A stretch of 64,000 nt of DNA from Bombyx mori. Its lineage: Eukaryota; Arthropoda; Insecta; Lepidoptera; Bombycidae. The position numbers and the translations under genes are program-made. Each line of letters starts with the position of its first letter. Position 1 is the first letter of the stretch. The stretch covers positions 10,666,501-10,730,500 of the forward strand of contig NC_085128.1 in NCBI RefSeq assembly GCF_030269925.1, in the 5' to 3' direction. The notes under the pieces were generated by a model. That model made no database searches and was not told where the DNA came from. It worked only from the letters and a program-made list of their open reading frames with translations. Below are positions 11,301 to 26,300 of the stretch, one piece after another.

Positions 11301-14300
11301 ATCGCGTCATAGTTTTTTTTTTCCTGGGTGTGCTATAGGGTACGATTCTATTAAGAACTAGCTGACCCGGCAGACTTCGTAGTGCCTCAATCGATATATT
11401 ATTATATATTTGCATTAAATAAACTTAAAACAAAAGGAATCGTCCGACGGGGGGACACATCAAAGGAAAAACAAAATTGTTATTTTTATTTAATTCCGAG
11501 CATTTTTATATTTATCTACCTTTTAAACCTTCTCTGGACTTCCACAAATAATTCAAGACCAAAATTAACCAAATCGGTCCAGCCGTTCTCGAGTTTTAGC
11601 GAGACTAACAAACAGCAATTCATTTTTATATATATAGGAGATAGAAGATTACGATTCATACTAACGTAAACATACTATTAAACTTCTGAGTATTTCAAAC
11701 CAAACGTACGAGGTAATATTTTAATGTTCGGACTATTAAGCCGCATCACGGCCAGCTACGTACCAAAAGTAATGTTTCGAATGTTAAAACTTTATCCTAA
11801 AACAAAAGTAAATGACAGCTACTGCGCTGTGGGAAATACGTTTACGCTCTATTGTTGAAGTTGAAATATACGCAATTTGTAGTAAAATATTAAAAAATAC
11901 GCCTCACTTTCCTCGTATGATTCGAGTGTTATACGCAATTTTTTTGACACATTAATGAAAACGTAAATTCAAAGAACACTAGCTTAAATCTCCCACACAA
12001 TACAACTGATTAGTAGCTTATCATAGCGTATCCCTTATTATTTTGATAAGCATTACAATTTCAATGTATTTGGTTGATATTCATTGAAATTCGTCTGAAC
12101 GAATGAGTCACTCGTTTTTTCAACTCATCTAATTTTTGTATTAAACATATACAGTTTTGGATTTCCGCCTGCAGCTTTGTCCGCTGGGATTAAACTTTAG
12201 GTATATCGTGTGAGCGGAGACTCGTGTTCTGCAGTGGAATGGAACGTAGCCTATATTTCCCGGGCTCAAACTATTTACATACACAATTTCGGCAAAATCG
12301 GTTCAGTGGTTTGGGTGAGAAAACATGACAGACAGTTCCAGTTCTTCTTTCTTCTCTTCCAGAATTCAGAGACAAGGATGAGGAAAAAGCAAAGCTTTTA
12401 ATAAAATATTGACTTTGATCGGGAATTAGTCTTGGATCCCGTGGTAATGTAGCTAAGGTCCAAAGAGGCGATTAATTAAAGAACTGGCTACTTCCGCCGC
12501 ATATGTAACTGGAAAGTTGCAAGAGCTCGATATAAACGGATACGCATAATTTAATTTTAAAAGAATCAACAATGTAGCTCATTCAATTCCAGTAAATGCC
12601 TAGTATTCGTTGCCAATATTTTCAAATCTAATTTTAAATAAAACAAAGATCTTCCTTGTTCTACACATTGCCGGAACAGACAATATTTTTTCGTGTTTCT
12701 TTCGTAAATGTTTACAGTTTGTAATAACATTACTTTACATTACTTACAGTTTGATACATATGCTACAAATCTAAACCACTTTTTTTTTAAATAATGATCT
12801 TCACGGCACTAATGATCATCATCATCTCAGCCTATAACTGTCCACTGCTGACCATAGACCTCTCCAATCGATCTCCAGGCAGGTCCGTAACGAATCAATA
12901 CGTACATATGTACATATTATTATATCATTTACCAGTGGTAGGACCTCTTGCGAGTTCGCGCGGGTAGGTACCACCGCCCTGTCTATTTCTGCCGTGAAGC
13001 AGTAATGAGTTTCGGTTTGAAGGGTGGAGCAGCCGCTGTAACTATACTGAGATCTTAGAACATATGTCTCAAGGTGGGTGGCGCATTTACGTTGTAGATG
13101 TCCATGGGCTCCGGTAATCACTTAACACCAGGTGGGCTGTGAGCTCGTCCACCCACCTAAGCAATAAAAATAAAAAAAATAAAAATATCAAACCCAGTTC
13201 GCTTTGTTGGCCGATCTATCATTTGATTTTGATCCGGTCGCTACCAAACTTTACAGGATCACCCCGCTAGGCCAGTTTGAAAAAATTCGAATTATCGAAG
13301 AATTTTCGGTTCAGTCGCTTTAGGAGTTTATGGAACATATTTTTTCCTAAGGGACTATTTCAACTGCGCTCAGACAGGTATGTCAGCTCACGGACTCCAC
13401 CTGAGACAATTTGCTAACACTGGCCCTAGCAAGAGGAGTCACGGACTCAACCTGAGACAATTTTCTAACACTGGCCCTAGCAAGAGGAGTCCTTCGCTGA
13501 ATTCTAAATCTGAATTTGAAGTCTTCGTGGCCTAAAGGATAAAACGCCCGGTGCATTCGTGTCGAGCGATGCAACGGTGTTCGATTCCCGCAGGCGGGTA
13601 CCAATTTTTCTTATGAAAGACGTACTTAACAAATTATGTTCACGATTGACTTCCACGGTGAAGGAATAACATCGTGTAATAAAAATCAAACTTAATAAAA
13701 TAATAAAAAGCAAACTTATAATTTGCGTAATTACGGGTAGGATCTCTTGTGAGTTCGCACGGGTAGGTATCAACACCCTGCCTATTTCTGCCGTGGAGCA
13801 GTAATGCGTTTTAGTTTGAAGTGTGGGGCAGCCGATGTAACTATACTGAGACCTTAGAACTCATATCTCACGGTAGGTGGCGCATTTACGTTGTAGATGC
13901 CTATGGGATCCAATAACCACTTAACACCAGGTGGGCTGTGAGCTCGTCCACCCATCCAAGCAATAAAAAAATAAAAAAATGATTTGAGTTTTACGTTCCT
14001 TTTATAGATACAAGATACACTAACAACAAAACTAACATTAAAAAAAGGGTGCGTGTACTTATGTACGCGCGTAAAAAGTTGTACTTAATTTTTTTTTAAT
14101 TTTTTTCTTTTTTTTTAAATATTAAATAATTAATAATAAATATTTAAAGTTAATAATTTAATAAAAATAAGTAAGAATTATATTAAATAATATTTTTGTC
14201 ATTTATATTACTAAATAATACATACGGATAGTTAACCTCAATTGTATTGGAGCACTTAGGAAGGTTGATGAGCACAGTTTTTTACAAATATTTTCTAATA

Positions 14301-17300
14301 TTAATTAGTATTGATTTAAATATTCAATTTAAATAACTTCTGATTATAATTCAGACGCACATATAAAATTCGCACTTGCATAATGAAAACAAAATGAAAA
14401 CACGTGTTTTAAATGTAGAAACTCAAAGCATGTAAACAGAGGCGGCGTGCGTGCCAACATGCGCCACTAACAGAGGTTCCATTTCTGTTTTGTTGGTAGC
14501 ATTTTTTCCTCAACTTAATGAGCGATTTAGTGGGCAACTTCATTTCTGTTAATTTTGTGTCACGGTGCGCGCGCATCGTTAAATTTCACTCTCATCAATT
14601 TTTCATAACGCGCCTAAAGAAGTATAACTTCAAAAACGCGAAATTAAATCGTAAAAGTAGTCTTTAATAATTGTGACAACTTTTTAGTTTTAGTAACAAC
14701 TTTAATAAGATATATGTAGAATACTACATGCGGATATCAGAACGTTCACGGATAAAAATACACCAATATTTTTATTTTTGAAACAAACAAAAATGTTACA
14801 TGTGTCATTGATACAAAATATGGTATAAACTAGCAGATCCATGACCTTTAGCGTACTGTCTCAGAAATCAACAGCCTTATTGTATATACAATATATATAT
14901 TTCAATCGGAAAATGACCACTCGACGTGACAATGTAATTGGCACCTCCTACACGCTTTGTTCTACATCAACCGAATTCTAACTTCAGTTGTGCTTCAATA
15001 ATTAATGTGTTGCCATAAATTTATGGGCTGTGAAATCTTGAAAAATGTGACTCTTTTTTATTTTATTTAAAGTTCTTTATCCTGTTAACATTTGATGTTG
15101 TAATAGTCCTTGGATTAAATAGAGTGCCGGTAACAAGTTTTATGTGAGTACTTAAGTTATGCAAGCTTAGAACGTAATGTTTTGTTGTGTTGTTATCAGT
15201 GCATCGTTATCTTTTTGTTCTTTATAGTAAGCCGTTTACACAGTCGGTAGTATTCAAGTATTAAAAAAAAAAATTAATAGTGGGAATTTTATGGACATTC
15301 TACTTTATGCTTAAAAACTCATTTCACTTGTTTCTTCATTTCTAAAAAGTTTTAATAAAATATCCCTATAAATTACAGTTTGATTAAAACAAAACCAATT
15401 TAAGAACAATAAAAAAAATAAAGCAATAAAAAAAAAATTCAAAAAAAACATTACAGTAAAATTAAACTAACTTTAGAAGTTCCTAAATTTATAAAAAAAA
15501 TTATCGCTTAGATGGGTAGACGAGATCACAGCCCACCTGGTGTTAAGTGGTTACTGGAGCCCATAGACATCTACAAGGTAAATGCGCCACCCACCTTGAG
15601 ATATAAGTTCTAAGGGTCTCAAGTATAGTTACAACAGCTGCCCCACCCTTCAAACCGAAACGCATTACTGCTTCACGGCAGAAATAGGCAGGGTGGTGGT
15701 ACCTACCCGCGCGGACTCACAACAGGTCTTACCACCAATAAAATTTGTCACACTATACCGGTACCGGTTCATGTGAACTTCTAAAATAAAATTCTCAATA
15801 TGAATAATTAATTCGTAGTAATTCGAGTATGCTAACTATTAGTAATGAAGGTTTATATAATAATATTCACGTATGGGCGTTTGTCAAGTCAGACAAAACT
15901 AAATGACAAAATAGCCACATCATTAAAAAGTTTAACGAGAAATCGATTCTGGAGCATTTAGTGTGACAAGTACTAATGACGGACTCGCGTTCTATCTCAG
16001 TAACAAATTGAGTTCGTTGTAAGTATCGCAAATCGGATTCCCGGAAAACTATATAGGTCACCGTTCGCTGTTGACGGACGGACTCAATTTAACTTGTACA
16101 ATTGTTTTCTTTTATTTCCTCACTAAAATTGAATGGTTCATGCGAAAAGGAGCCAGCTTACGATGAAATTACTGTAAAAGAATCGATACAGAATAATGAA
16201 ATTTAGTTTTGAATAAATATTTTATGTTTATTTAGTTAGTGGATAAGACTGACCAATTGTAGTGAGCAGACAACGCATCGGTGTTAATCGATCGCCGGAT
16301 CTTCTCAATGGGATTCCGATCCGGTGGTAGATTTGGCAGAGCACTGCTCTTGCTGGGACAGATGTTAGTAAATTATTTCAGGTTAAGCCCCGTGAGCTCA
16401 CCCACCAGTTATAGCCAGAATAGTCTCTCGTGGCTAGTAACAGATAGACAAAATAAACCTTTAAGCATAATGCCCGTCAGCCAGTCACTAATCTAAGCCC
16501 AATTTTCTTACCATTTCTTTATTTTAAGTCAAGATTGCAATCGATATCTTGGTTCATCTGCAAAGCTAACGAGCTAACACAAAAATAATTATCTATTTCC
16601 TCCCTGAACAATAACACTAGAGCTGATAATTATGTGCACACTATACTTTGGAAGTATACCCGTAGTATGAACTATTTAGGATCAAGGAACAACATCGTAT
16701 CATAAAAAGGATACATCTGCCTGCCATTTATATGACCATTTATATAATTATAATTTGCGTAATTACCGGTGTTAGGACCTCTTATGAGCCCGCACGGGTA
16801 GGTACCATCACCCTAGTTATTTCTTCCGTGAAGCAGTAATGCGTTTCCGTTTGAAGGGTGGGGCAGCCGTCGTAACTATACTGAGACCTTAGAACTTATA
16901 TCTCAAGGTGGGTGGCGGCATTTATGTTGTAGATGTCTATGAGCCCCGGTAACCACTTAACACCAGGTGTGCTATGAGCTCGTCCACCCATCTATGCAAT
17001 AAAATATATATTATATAATATAATCATTTTAACAAACACTTTAATACTGAGTTTTATGGAATTTTATACAGTCACAACTTTTCATAATGATCGATTCTTC
17101 TACGTACTAAACTTAATGGAAGTCAATCACAGTTTCCTAAACAAATTAAATCTCGTTTATTTTCGTTAGACAAGGTTGTGGCCCTGATCTATATGTTTAT
17201 AAGATGAATTACAGTCTCCTCAAACACACCTTACCTTGGTTTGAAAACGTAATCTTTTAAAATGTTGAGAATTCCACTCTTTGCCTAAAATAACTTTGCT

Positions 17301-20300
17301 GTCACCTTACGTTCCATATGGAATATAATACTATGTTATGTAGTTTAAAATGATCTAAGGTGAAGAGTACCGGATAACTGGACTGACTCAGAGTATTGAT
17401 AAACAAGCTTTGATTATCACCACCCAATCTTGTCCCAGAAGCATCGTAAAAGGCGACTAAGGAAGTCACTGGAGAGGGGGTAACAACGTTTTCTGACTTT
17501 TACCAGCGTACGGAAATCATCAACTAACATTTTTAGAATAATGTCAGGAATCCAGAAATAGAAATCTGATAGAAACCTTCTAACGGCATTTTCACGATAC
17601 GTTTGTACAAATTGTATATAAGCTCCGAAAAACACATACGGATAGTCTTAATCCATCAATAGGTATATGAAGTCAGTGTCTGAACATTACTTCGCAACAG
17701 CGATGCGACTTGATAACCCCTTTATCGATGTCGTCGTTATCTATACCCCGTTGACCTGGCGCTGGCGACAACCAGCCATTGTCGACGCTCTTGTCACTTT
17801 CTGATAATTCCATATGGTCCACTCTCAACGCCGTTGAACAATTCTAGTTCTGACACTAGCAGCAGTCGAAGACGTCGCAACCTCACTACATTATCATATC
17901 GCTCCGGCCCACGGCAGTCCATGAATGGATCTTGAGAATTATACCCTCGGGCCTATGAAGTAGAAATACTTATGGCGTAGACTACACGTCATTTCGGATC
18001 CTCCCGAACCACTAATGCTGCTTTTAGGTACCTCAAGCACCGGTCATCGTTGCTTGCTCAAGCAGGGCTCGACGAATAAATTAATCCACAGACACAGCCC
18101 ACTGAGTTTCTCGCCGGATCTTCTTAGTGGGTCGCGTTCCCGATCCGGTAGTAGATTCTGCGAAGCACGGCTCTTGCAAGGGTTCGTGTTAGCAAAATCG
18201 TCAGCTTTGAGCCCCGTGAGCTCACCTACAAGCTCGGTGAATCTAGAATAACCCCATGAGGTTAATAAAGAGAAAAAACAAAAACAAAAAAAGGCGTGGA
18301 CTATTCACAGCACTGACACAGCATTCAAGTTCAGTTTTGAATCATAGCAAGGTTCGAGCAGCAGTGGCACTTGCAAGTTATTCCCGACACGGATACTACT
18401 ATACTTACTGGCAAGACCTCCGGTCTCGTAGGCGACTATGTAGTCGTAGAATCCGACAAAAACCCTAAATTACGCTAATGACAGTTTCAAGAATCCATTC
18501 TACTGTATAAAATCGTCAATAAACTACTACGAGTAATAACATTAGAACCAAATTTGCCACTTAAAAATCCTACGAGAGCGATGTTTTCTATCACTGACAA
18601 AACTCTACATGGAGAATTTAATTTTAAAACGATTTCTAGTGCCATTCTTCGGTTCAGAAAGAATGACTATCTTGTAACAGAAATAGGGAAGATGGATCAG
18701 TACGTATCCAATCCCGTCGTTTAATAGAATTCTTTTGTCATTTCATATTGTGCCATTGTGTTAATCACTACATAGTATAAAACAAAGTAGCTTTTTCTGT
18801 GTCTATATCTGTCCCTATGTACCTATGCTTAAATCTTTAAAACTACGCAACGGACTTTGATGCGGTTTTTTTTTAATAGATAGAGTGATTGAAGAGGAAG
18901 GTTTATATATATATAATAACATCCATTAAATAGTAGAAAAATCAATAATAAATTACAGTTTCCGAAGCGAAGCGAGGGCGGGTCGTTAGTTTATAAATAA
19001 ACTAATCATCCAATGATCAACACTCAATCATTATCTTTATCGTTTTGTTATTTAAACATTTCGAAACAAAAACTATTTTAAGAAAATATTATATATCCAA
19101 ATATTGATAAACTAAAGCTCATCAATGTCTAAAAGAAGAGAAAAATCGGTTGGCAACAGAAGAAAAAATCGTATTTTAGTGTTTTGTCTTTGGCAATTTA
19201 TAAAGATTTAGATAAAAAAATGCCAATATGTCATATATGTACATTCTCTTAAGACATATCTGTAATATAATACTAGCAAGCATTTCAGATGGCGACATTT
19301 TCTCTGTAGATATTAATTGCTAGTATTTTAGCAGGAAAATGACCATACATTATTATACTAAAATCTAGTTTGAATTCCACGTTGAACTTTGAAAACAAAA
19401 TAAATAAATGAGGAATTTATGAACAGTTCCCGATGACTATAATAATATTACGTAGGTATGTGTGTGTGTAATTACGTACTATCCTGTAAACTGGTTTTCA
19501 TAGTATATATCATCGTAGCAAAGTTCACGATAGTTCAAAGTCAACTAAATACAGAAAATTTTAATAAACATTAAATTTTCTTATTTAAGGTTCGTCATAA
19601 TTAATAACAAAATAGTCGGTTTCATACAGCAGTCCAACTAACTGTCTATAAGCGACTCTGTATTTAATTAATACAATGTCATATTTCACAATAAAAAACG
19701 ACAGATCTTACCTGCGTCATAAACTAGTTACAGATTGTGCACGATACATTGGTAATATAACTCATGAATATTATTTCTTTGTGACGGGTTTGAATGTAAA
19801 ACTAGACTCTTAGGCGCTTTGTCCCAGACCGGTTGTCCTATAAAATAGCTTGAAGTAATAGATAACAGGGTCAGAACCCGGCCATCAGCAAGAAATGTGA
19901 CGCACGAGATCACGTACCGAAAAAGTGATGATCAATAATTGTAAACAAAACAATCGTTATTAATCGAATAAATGTGTTCATATCAACGCCCTTGCACGGT
20001 TCATTCGGTTTCGTAGTAAACAAGCCTTAAACTATGAGAAACCCAACGATGCCATTTATCTATTTTATATTTTGAGCACGTGTTTTATACGTATCAATTC
20101 AATGAAATAACATCGAGTTATCGTAATAGAGATGCGCTATTACTAAAAATGTTTTCACCAGAATATTCTTAGTAAGTAAATGTTGTTATTACAGACGAAT
20201 CCTACATGAAGCTGGCTTTGGAAACCGTTGAGGAACTCGACTGGTGCCTGGACCAATTGGAGACGATACAGACACATCGATCGGTCTCCGACATGGCTTC

Positions 20301-23300
20301 GCTTAAGGTGAGTGCTAACGCTTTACAATAAAATGAACTAATGTGCATCAACTTAACTAAAATCGTTATTTAGATAGATCTAGACAGGTCAATATCGCTT
20401 TCCCAAATATATATATATTAGACGTGTGATTATAGACTACTGAAAATTTCAAACAAGCTTCTAATCTTATAAATAAACGTATGAGAGATATACTCTTACT
20501 TAAACTGCTTATTTTTTGATTCTTTTTCTTTGACTTTTTAATCCAACGTGAATCAGAAACCAGCCAGATATTAATATAAAAACTACAAACAAATACATTC
20601 TCGACGTCATCTGGTCTCAAGAGCTATAGCCTGATCTCGACGATGTCGTTCAAACGTCCTCATAATGACGTTATAACTAACGGTGACTTTAATTCTCTTT
20701 TGTAGATGACTCTCTAGGTAATAGAGTCAATGAATGAATCTTACAGTAAAACTGATAACAATTTGACGTTATCAATTTTTTCCTGTGAGATTCATATTTT
20801 TGGGTCTAATTTTACATTCTGATTACGTATTTTCCATGAGGAACACGTATTATAACTGTTGCTGAAACTCAATCAGAAAGTTTCCATGAAATATCCCATT
20901 TTAGTTCTATCAAAATTATGTTCAGGAGCAACTTTTTGTATACGTATAAGGTTTTTTTAAAAAGAATTTCGATTTGGAGTTTTATTAGCTTCATTCTTCA
21001 TTCAAATTCAGGAAGTATATTTGCGGAGATAACATTTACATATTATGTATGATTAGCGAACGATACACGTGAGCCAAGGCACGCATCCAACGGATCCACG
21101 CTACAGACTCCCCCAGTGATACACTAAAGATGACACATCGTATCACACTTCTGCAATATTGATAAAGTTGATGGATTTGTGTTCTGTCTATGTACGTATA
21201 TGGAATGTATAGTTTAGTCTGAATAATGATACATTCATTGTTTCCTGACGTTGAAATATAACTATTTGACGATCGGTTAAATTTTGATAAAATTAATCAA
21301 AAAACATATATTACGAATTTTACTAAGTTGCTCAAAATGTTTCTAAGTTTATCCGGTAATGTTACCGAAGTAATCTACTCCCTGTCAGTAGCTAACCTAC
21401 ATCTTGCGCTATTTCCAAGAAACAATCTCTTTGGGCTGCCGCAAAAGGTGATTTAACATTATAAAGGTCTGGGCCTTTCCCTAACGCGTTGATTCCCCCT
21501 TTATAGTTTAATTTGCAATATAGAGAAAGGGTTTCATGTTTTACCTTTTCTGTTTTTTAACATTGTTCTCTTACAACATTATCAGTAAGTTATTAAACTT
21601 GTAATCAGAAAATAATAATTAATTATCATTACGAAAGGATACCACAATACGATTAATACGATAAACTATTAAAGTAAACAATGTTTTTTTTTAAAAACAA
21701 GAATTATATTACCACTGATTTAATTTAATTTACGATTTATGTTTCGATATTTTTATCTAAACTAATAAACTCCCGTATCAAATACCATACATATATCGAT
21801 TCTGATATTATCGTTAAATGCTCTTTGAATCGCAAGAGTTTAATGATATCCCTGAAGCAGCTGTCTAATCTCTCTACTTGTTTCTTAATGATATGTTAAT
21901 TCGCTTTGAAAATGTTTTCAAATAATTTTACTAAAAGTAATAATAGTCTTATTAAATATAGATAGCAATTTAATGACGATGAACAGAATAAGAAGGAACG
22001 TTTATTTCGGACTGTATTTGAATTAAGAGTTATTTTTCTTTTATTTCGACAAAGCTACTCTTATTACAATGTACCTAGATGTTCCTACTTATTATGATCA
22101 TAGGTAAAAAAATGTAATTTTTTTTTTTTATTGCTTAGATGTGTGGACGAGCTCACCTGGTGCTAAGTGGTTACTGGAGCCCATAGACGTACAACGTAAA
22201 CGCGCCACCCACCTCGAGATATAAGTTCTAAGGTCTCAGTATAGTTACAACGGCTACCCCACCCTTCGAACCGAAACGCATTACTGCTTCACGGCAGAAA
22301 TAGGCGGGGTGGTGGTACCTACCCGTGCGGACTCCCAAGAGGTCCTACCACCAGTGATTACGCAAATTATGATTTTGCGGGTTTGATTTTTATTACACGA
22401 TGTTATTCCTTCATCGTGGAAGTCAATCGTGAACATTTCTTGAGTACGTATTCCATTAGAAAAATTGGTACCCGCCTGCGGGATTCGAACACCGGTGCAT
22501 CGCTACACACGAATGCACCGGACGTGTTATCCTTTAGACCAAGACGACTTTTTTTAAATAAAATAACTTAAATGAGAAAATTTAGATGTATTCTCCTTCT
22601 TATGTCTATAAACAGGACATTCGGTATTCTCGTATAGAGTGATGTCGTTTTTCATCATCGACACGCTGGGACCATTATTTCCACGTGTTCTCGAATAGCT
22701 TCCACATTGAAGGAATGACGTCGTGTAATTACAATGAAAACCGCAAAATGTATGCGTAATTACAAGGTAGTAAGACGTATTGTGAGTTAGCCATATCCTT
22801 TATGCACAATCATCCTCAAAGCGGGGGGAGAGGTGAGGGGGGTAATGATACAATTGGGACTTCGTATTTTAGGCCACATTCACGTTTCTATATCTATCGG
22901 CGCCGATAACCACTTCACACCAGATGACATGAGAACCACTTTACATCAGACCATGACGCCGAAGTTGGTTAAATTCGTCCAACAGTTTCGCGTCATATAG
23001 TATATGTCTTTCACGTTTCAGTATAAAATAGCATTTTCAGCTTCAAGTTTTAAAGTGATTAGCAACGACACACATTTGTGTTTGTTTGCTTGAGATCGAG
23101 TCACACATACCCGTCATTCGGTCCAAATGGTAAACAGTCGACGTCGCCCTAACCACGGCATTACGGATCCTCTCGATCCATTAACGGTGCTTTCAGGTAC
23201 CTCAAGCACCGGTCACCGTCCTCACCGAACCCATCGCTTGCGAAGAAGGGCTCGACGAGTAAATTAACTCATAGACACAGCCCACTGAATTTCCCGCCGG

Positions 23301-26300
23301 GTCTTCTCAGTGGGTCACGTTTCCGATCCGGTGGCAGGTTCTGCGAAGCACTGCCCTTACTGAGGCCAGTGTTAGCAACACTCCCGGTTTGAGCCCCGTG
23401 AGCTCACCTACACGTCAAGGAGAAACTGAAATAGCCTCTCAAGGCTATCAGCATAGGTAGGAAGAACAAAAAAATCGGGTCACAGAATGCGTATGTGACT
23501 GTCGACGTCTAACCGTGAAGGGCAGACCCTCGACTCTGACGCAAGTTGTTCTATTCTGTTTATCTCCGAAAACAGAATTGTATACAACCTGATAAAACAG
23601 ATTACGAGACGTCGACAACGTTCAATTAAAAACAACGTAATATATTTTCAGTCTGTCTTCAATTTATTATTATACACAACAATTTTGTTGCATAACCATC
23701 GAAAAGACGGGTTAATATAATAGCTTAATCCTAGTGCTGTAAAACTATCTTATATCTTTGCATGTAACGAGAACACGTAATACATTATAATTACTAGTTT
23801 AACGATATTTTTTTAAACTCAAAAAAACATACGCTGAACACGTATTAACTAATACAATCTTAAATTACAAATCCTAAATGTGTTAAAAATAGCGATAATC
23901 AATAAGGAAGTTTTTTTATAAGTGGCCAGTGATATTTTAGCGATATTTTTTATTTACTCTGTGTACGGGTGAAGGTACCGGGCCAGTGTTCCAGCCGTAC
24001 GCCGTCTTGGTCACGTAGGCAGAGGGGACTTCGGCTTCGCCCGCCTTACGGGATATCTTGATCTTCGAAATAATCCTTTGTTCAATCTAAACTGAATCAT
24101 CTTAAACTGGCTCGTCCTGTCTCTAATGTTTCGTTTGAAATAAATAACATACGGCTATCATTTCTGACGTTATCCTTCTGTAATAAGAAAATTATTTAAA
24201 ACAAATTAATTGAACAATAGGTAACAAAGAGTATAGTTTCGAGAATACATGCTACTTACGTCAAATATAAATATAGTACTCAGTCTTCAAGTAGAGTTAT
24301 TTATATTTAAATATATAGAGGTAAAATTTAATTTCAGAAAATTAGTAATTGTAATTGTTTTTTTTTATGAAACCGTTATCGTCCGTTCTCATCTCAAAAC
24401 CAGATTTATATATAATAATAATTATTATTTTATAGATATTAAATAAACTTAGTTTACATTTAAATTAACTTAACGTATTACGAAACTTTTGACAATGATG
24501 GACGCAAAAGGTGTTCTACAACGAATACACTCATCACAAAAATAGAAATTCCTTTTTCATTGACATTTCATTACCAACAAAATCAACATTATGCTAACCG
24601 CAAATTCACAAAAACTATTTGAGTTTTTACTGTACTATGAATTGAGGGTTTTTTATTTAATAAACGTCACAAAAACAACGTTTTTACACGTATTTTACGG
24701 AACGTGTCGATCTTGTTAACAAAAAAAAAAAACCTACATTTTCTATTTACAGTATTCGTTTTCCATTTGTATTTCCTTGAAACGGTACAGTTTAAGATGT
24801 TGGCTTCGATCCCGCTTGAAAGCATATCGAATATAATATACATATATAAGATTTTTTTCGAGATTCCACTTCGATTTCGTTGTTGCTGTCGGATGTTTGT
24901 TGATCTTGATTTATTGACGTATGTTTTGAGAAAGTATTTCGATCTCATTCAAATCGTATGATCAGATGTACTCTCTCTCATTCACAGAACGTGTTTTTCT
25001 TTTACAAAGGCTAATTGATCGTTTGTTAGCGAGCTCTGTGATCTGATTCCGAAGCGTTCGGACCGGTGATTTGGTTGAATCAATAAATTCGCCGTTATCT
25101 GTTCCCGATGATTACCGCACTCGAGGTAACAAGGTTGAGGTCGATTTATAATTCATTCTGACTAGCTAACTGAATATACGATGACCTGGATACAGCGTGA
25201 CGTCTTTCCCGACCTCCGCAACACCAGCCTCTCCACTGAAGGTTGACATGGATTTTTCGAAACAATAGAACATGTTAAACAAAGGTTGCATTGTAAAATT
25301 GTGTTACGTAATAATGAAAATATGCTTTTTTTTATAATTTTATGTAGTTTAATCGGAAATCTTTATGAGCAAAAAAAGGAAAAAAGAAAAAATAAATAGT
25401 TCATTGCTTGTACTCGAACTATAGTATTCTGTAATTACGTTAAAAAACAGCAAATTATGTTTCACCATTATTTTGTGCGGGTAACCTTCTTACCGCACCT
25501 CTTCCGTTTTTATGTTATACAAACAAAAATGATTTTTGATCGATTTAACCTTAATTAAAAACGTAAACATGGCCAACATAACTATGAATGTTATTAGAGT
25601 ATGTACGCAACATTATTTTTCCGAAATCGTTTGACGAGCACGGAATCTGTATTCGACTGAAACTTGCTATTAGAAGCTCGTTACGTTCACACGATTCAAT
25701 TTAACTGAAAGAAATCATGAATTTTGAACAATCAAAAACATGTTTTGTCCGACACCGCGTGCTTTTTAAGCTATTGCATAGCTTTTATCGCGGGCCTTGA
25801 GCGCGGCAACCGAATCATGAAATTCCGTAACGAAAAAAACCTTACACCCCTTACTCCGCCTACCATGTAGCTCGCGTTCAACACATTCACACGTTGCGCT
25901 TGTGTAGTGTTTGTGAATAAGCGCGTGGCGTGACGTCACACTGCATGCCCATCATGAAAAGTCTGCCCATCTCTCTCTCGTGCGGTCTAGCTTATAAGTG
26001 TGAAGGGGATAGTTAAGGTTTTGCTTTTATAGAGCGTGGTCTTGTTTTATTATTGTTTTAATTATCATTAAATTTAATAAATTAATTTTCCCCCTCACTC
26101 CTCCAGCCGCTACGGTGGTTCGTTCACTGTGCACTCTGTGCGTCTGTGGAACTCAGTTCCACACTCAATCCGTGCAAGTCCCTCACTTGAAGTTTTCAGG
26201 AAGGCATTAAAGGAGCACTATCTATCAATTTAGTATTATTTATATGTATTTATTTTATGTATTTCATTATATATGTACGTGTATATATATATTTATGTGT

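Noticed and set aside
13518..13602. tRNA gene from the A/B-box-like sequence
   Set aside because: It is the head of a SINE present in several copies with the same tail; the acceptor stem and cloverleaf are not intact.
17417..17635. 72-codon minus-strand ORF
   Set aside because: Overlaps the repeat phrase CTTGTCCCAGAAGCATCGTA; treated as transposon-derived.
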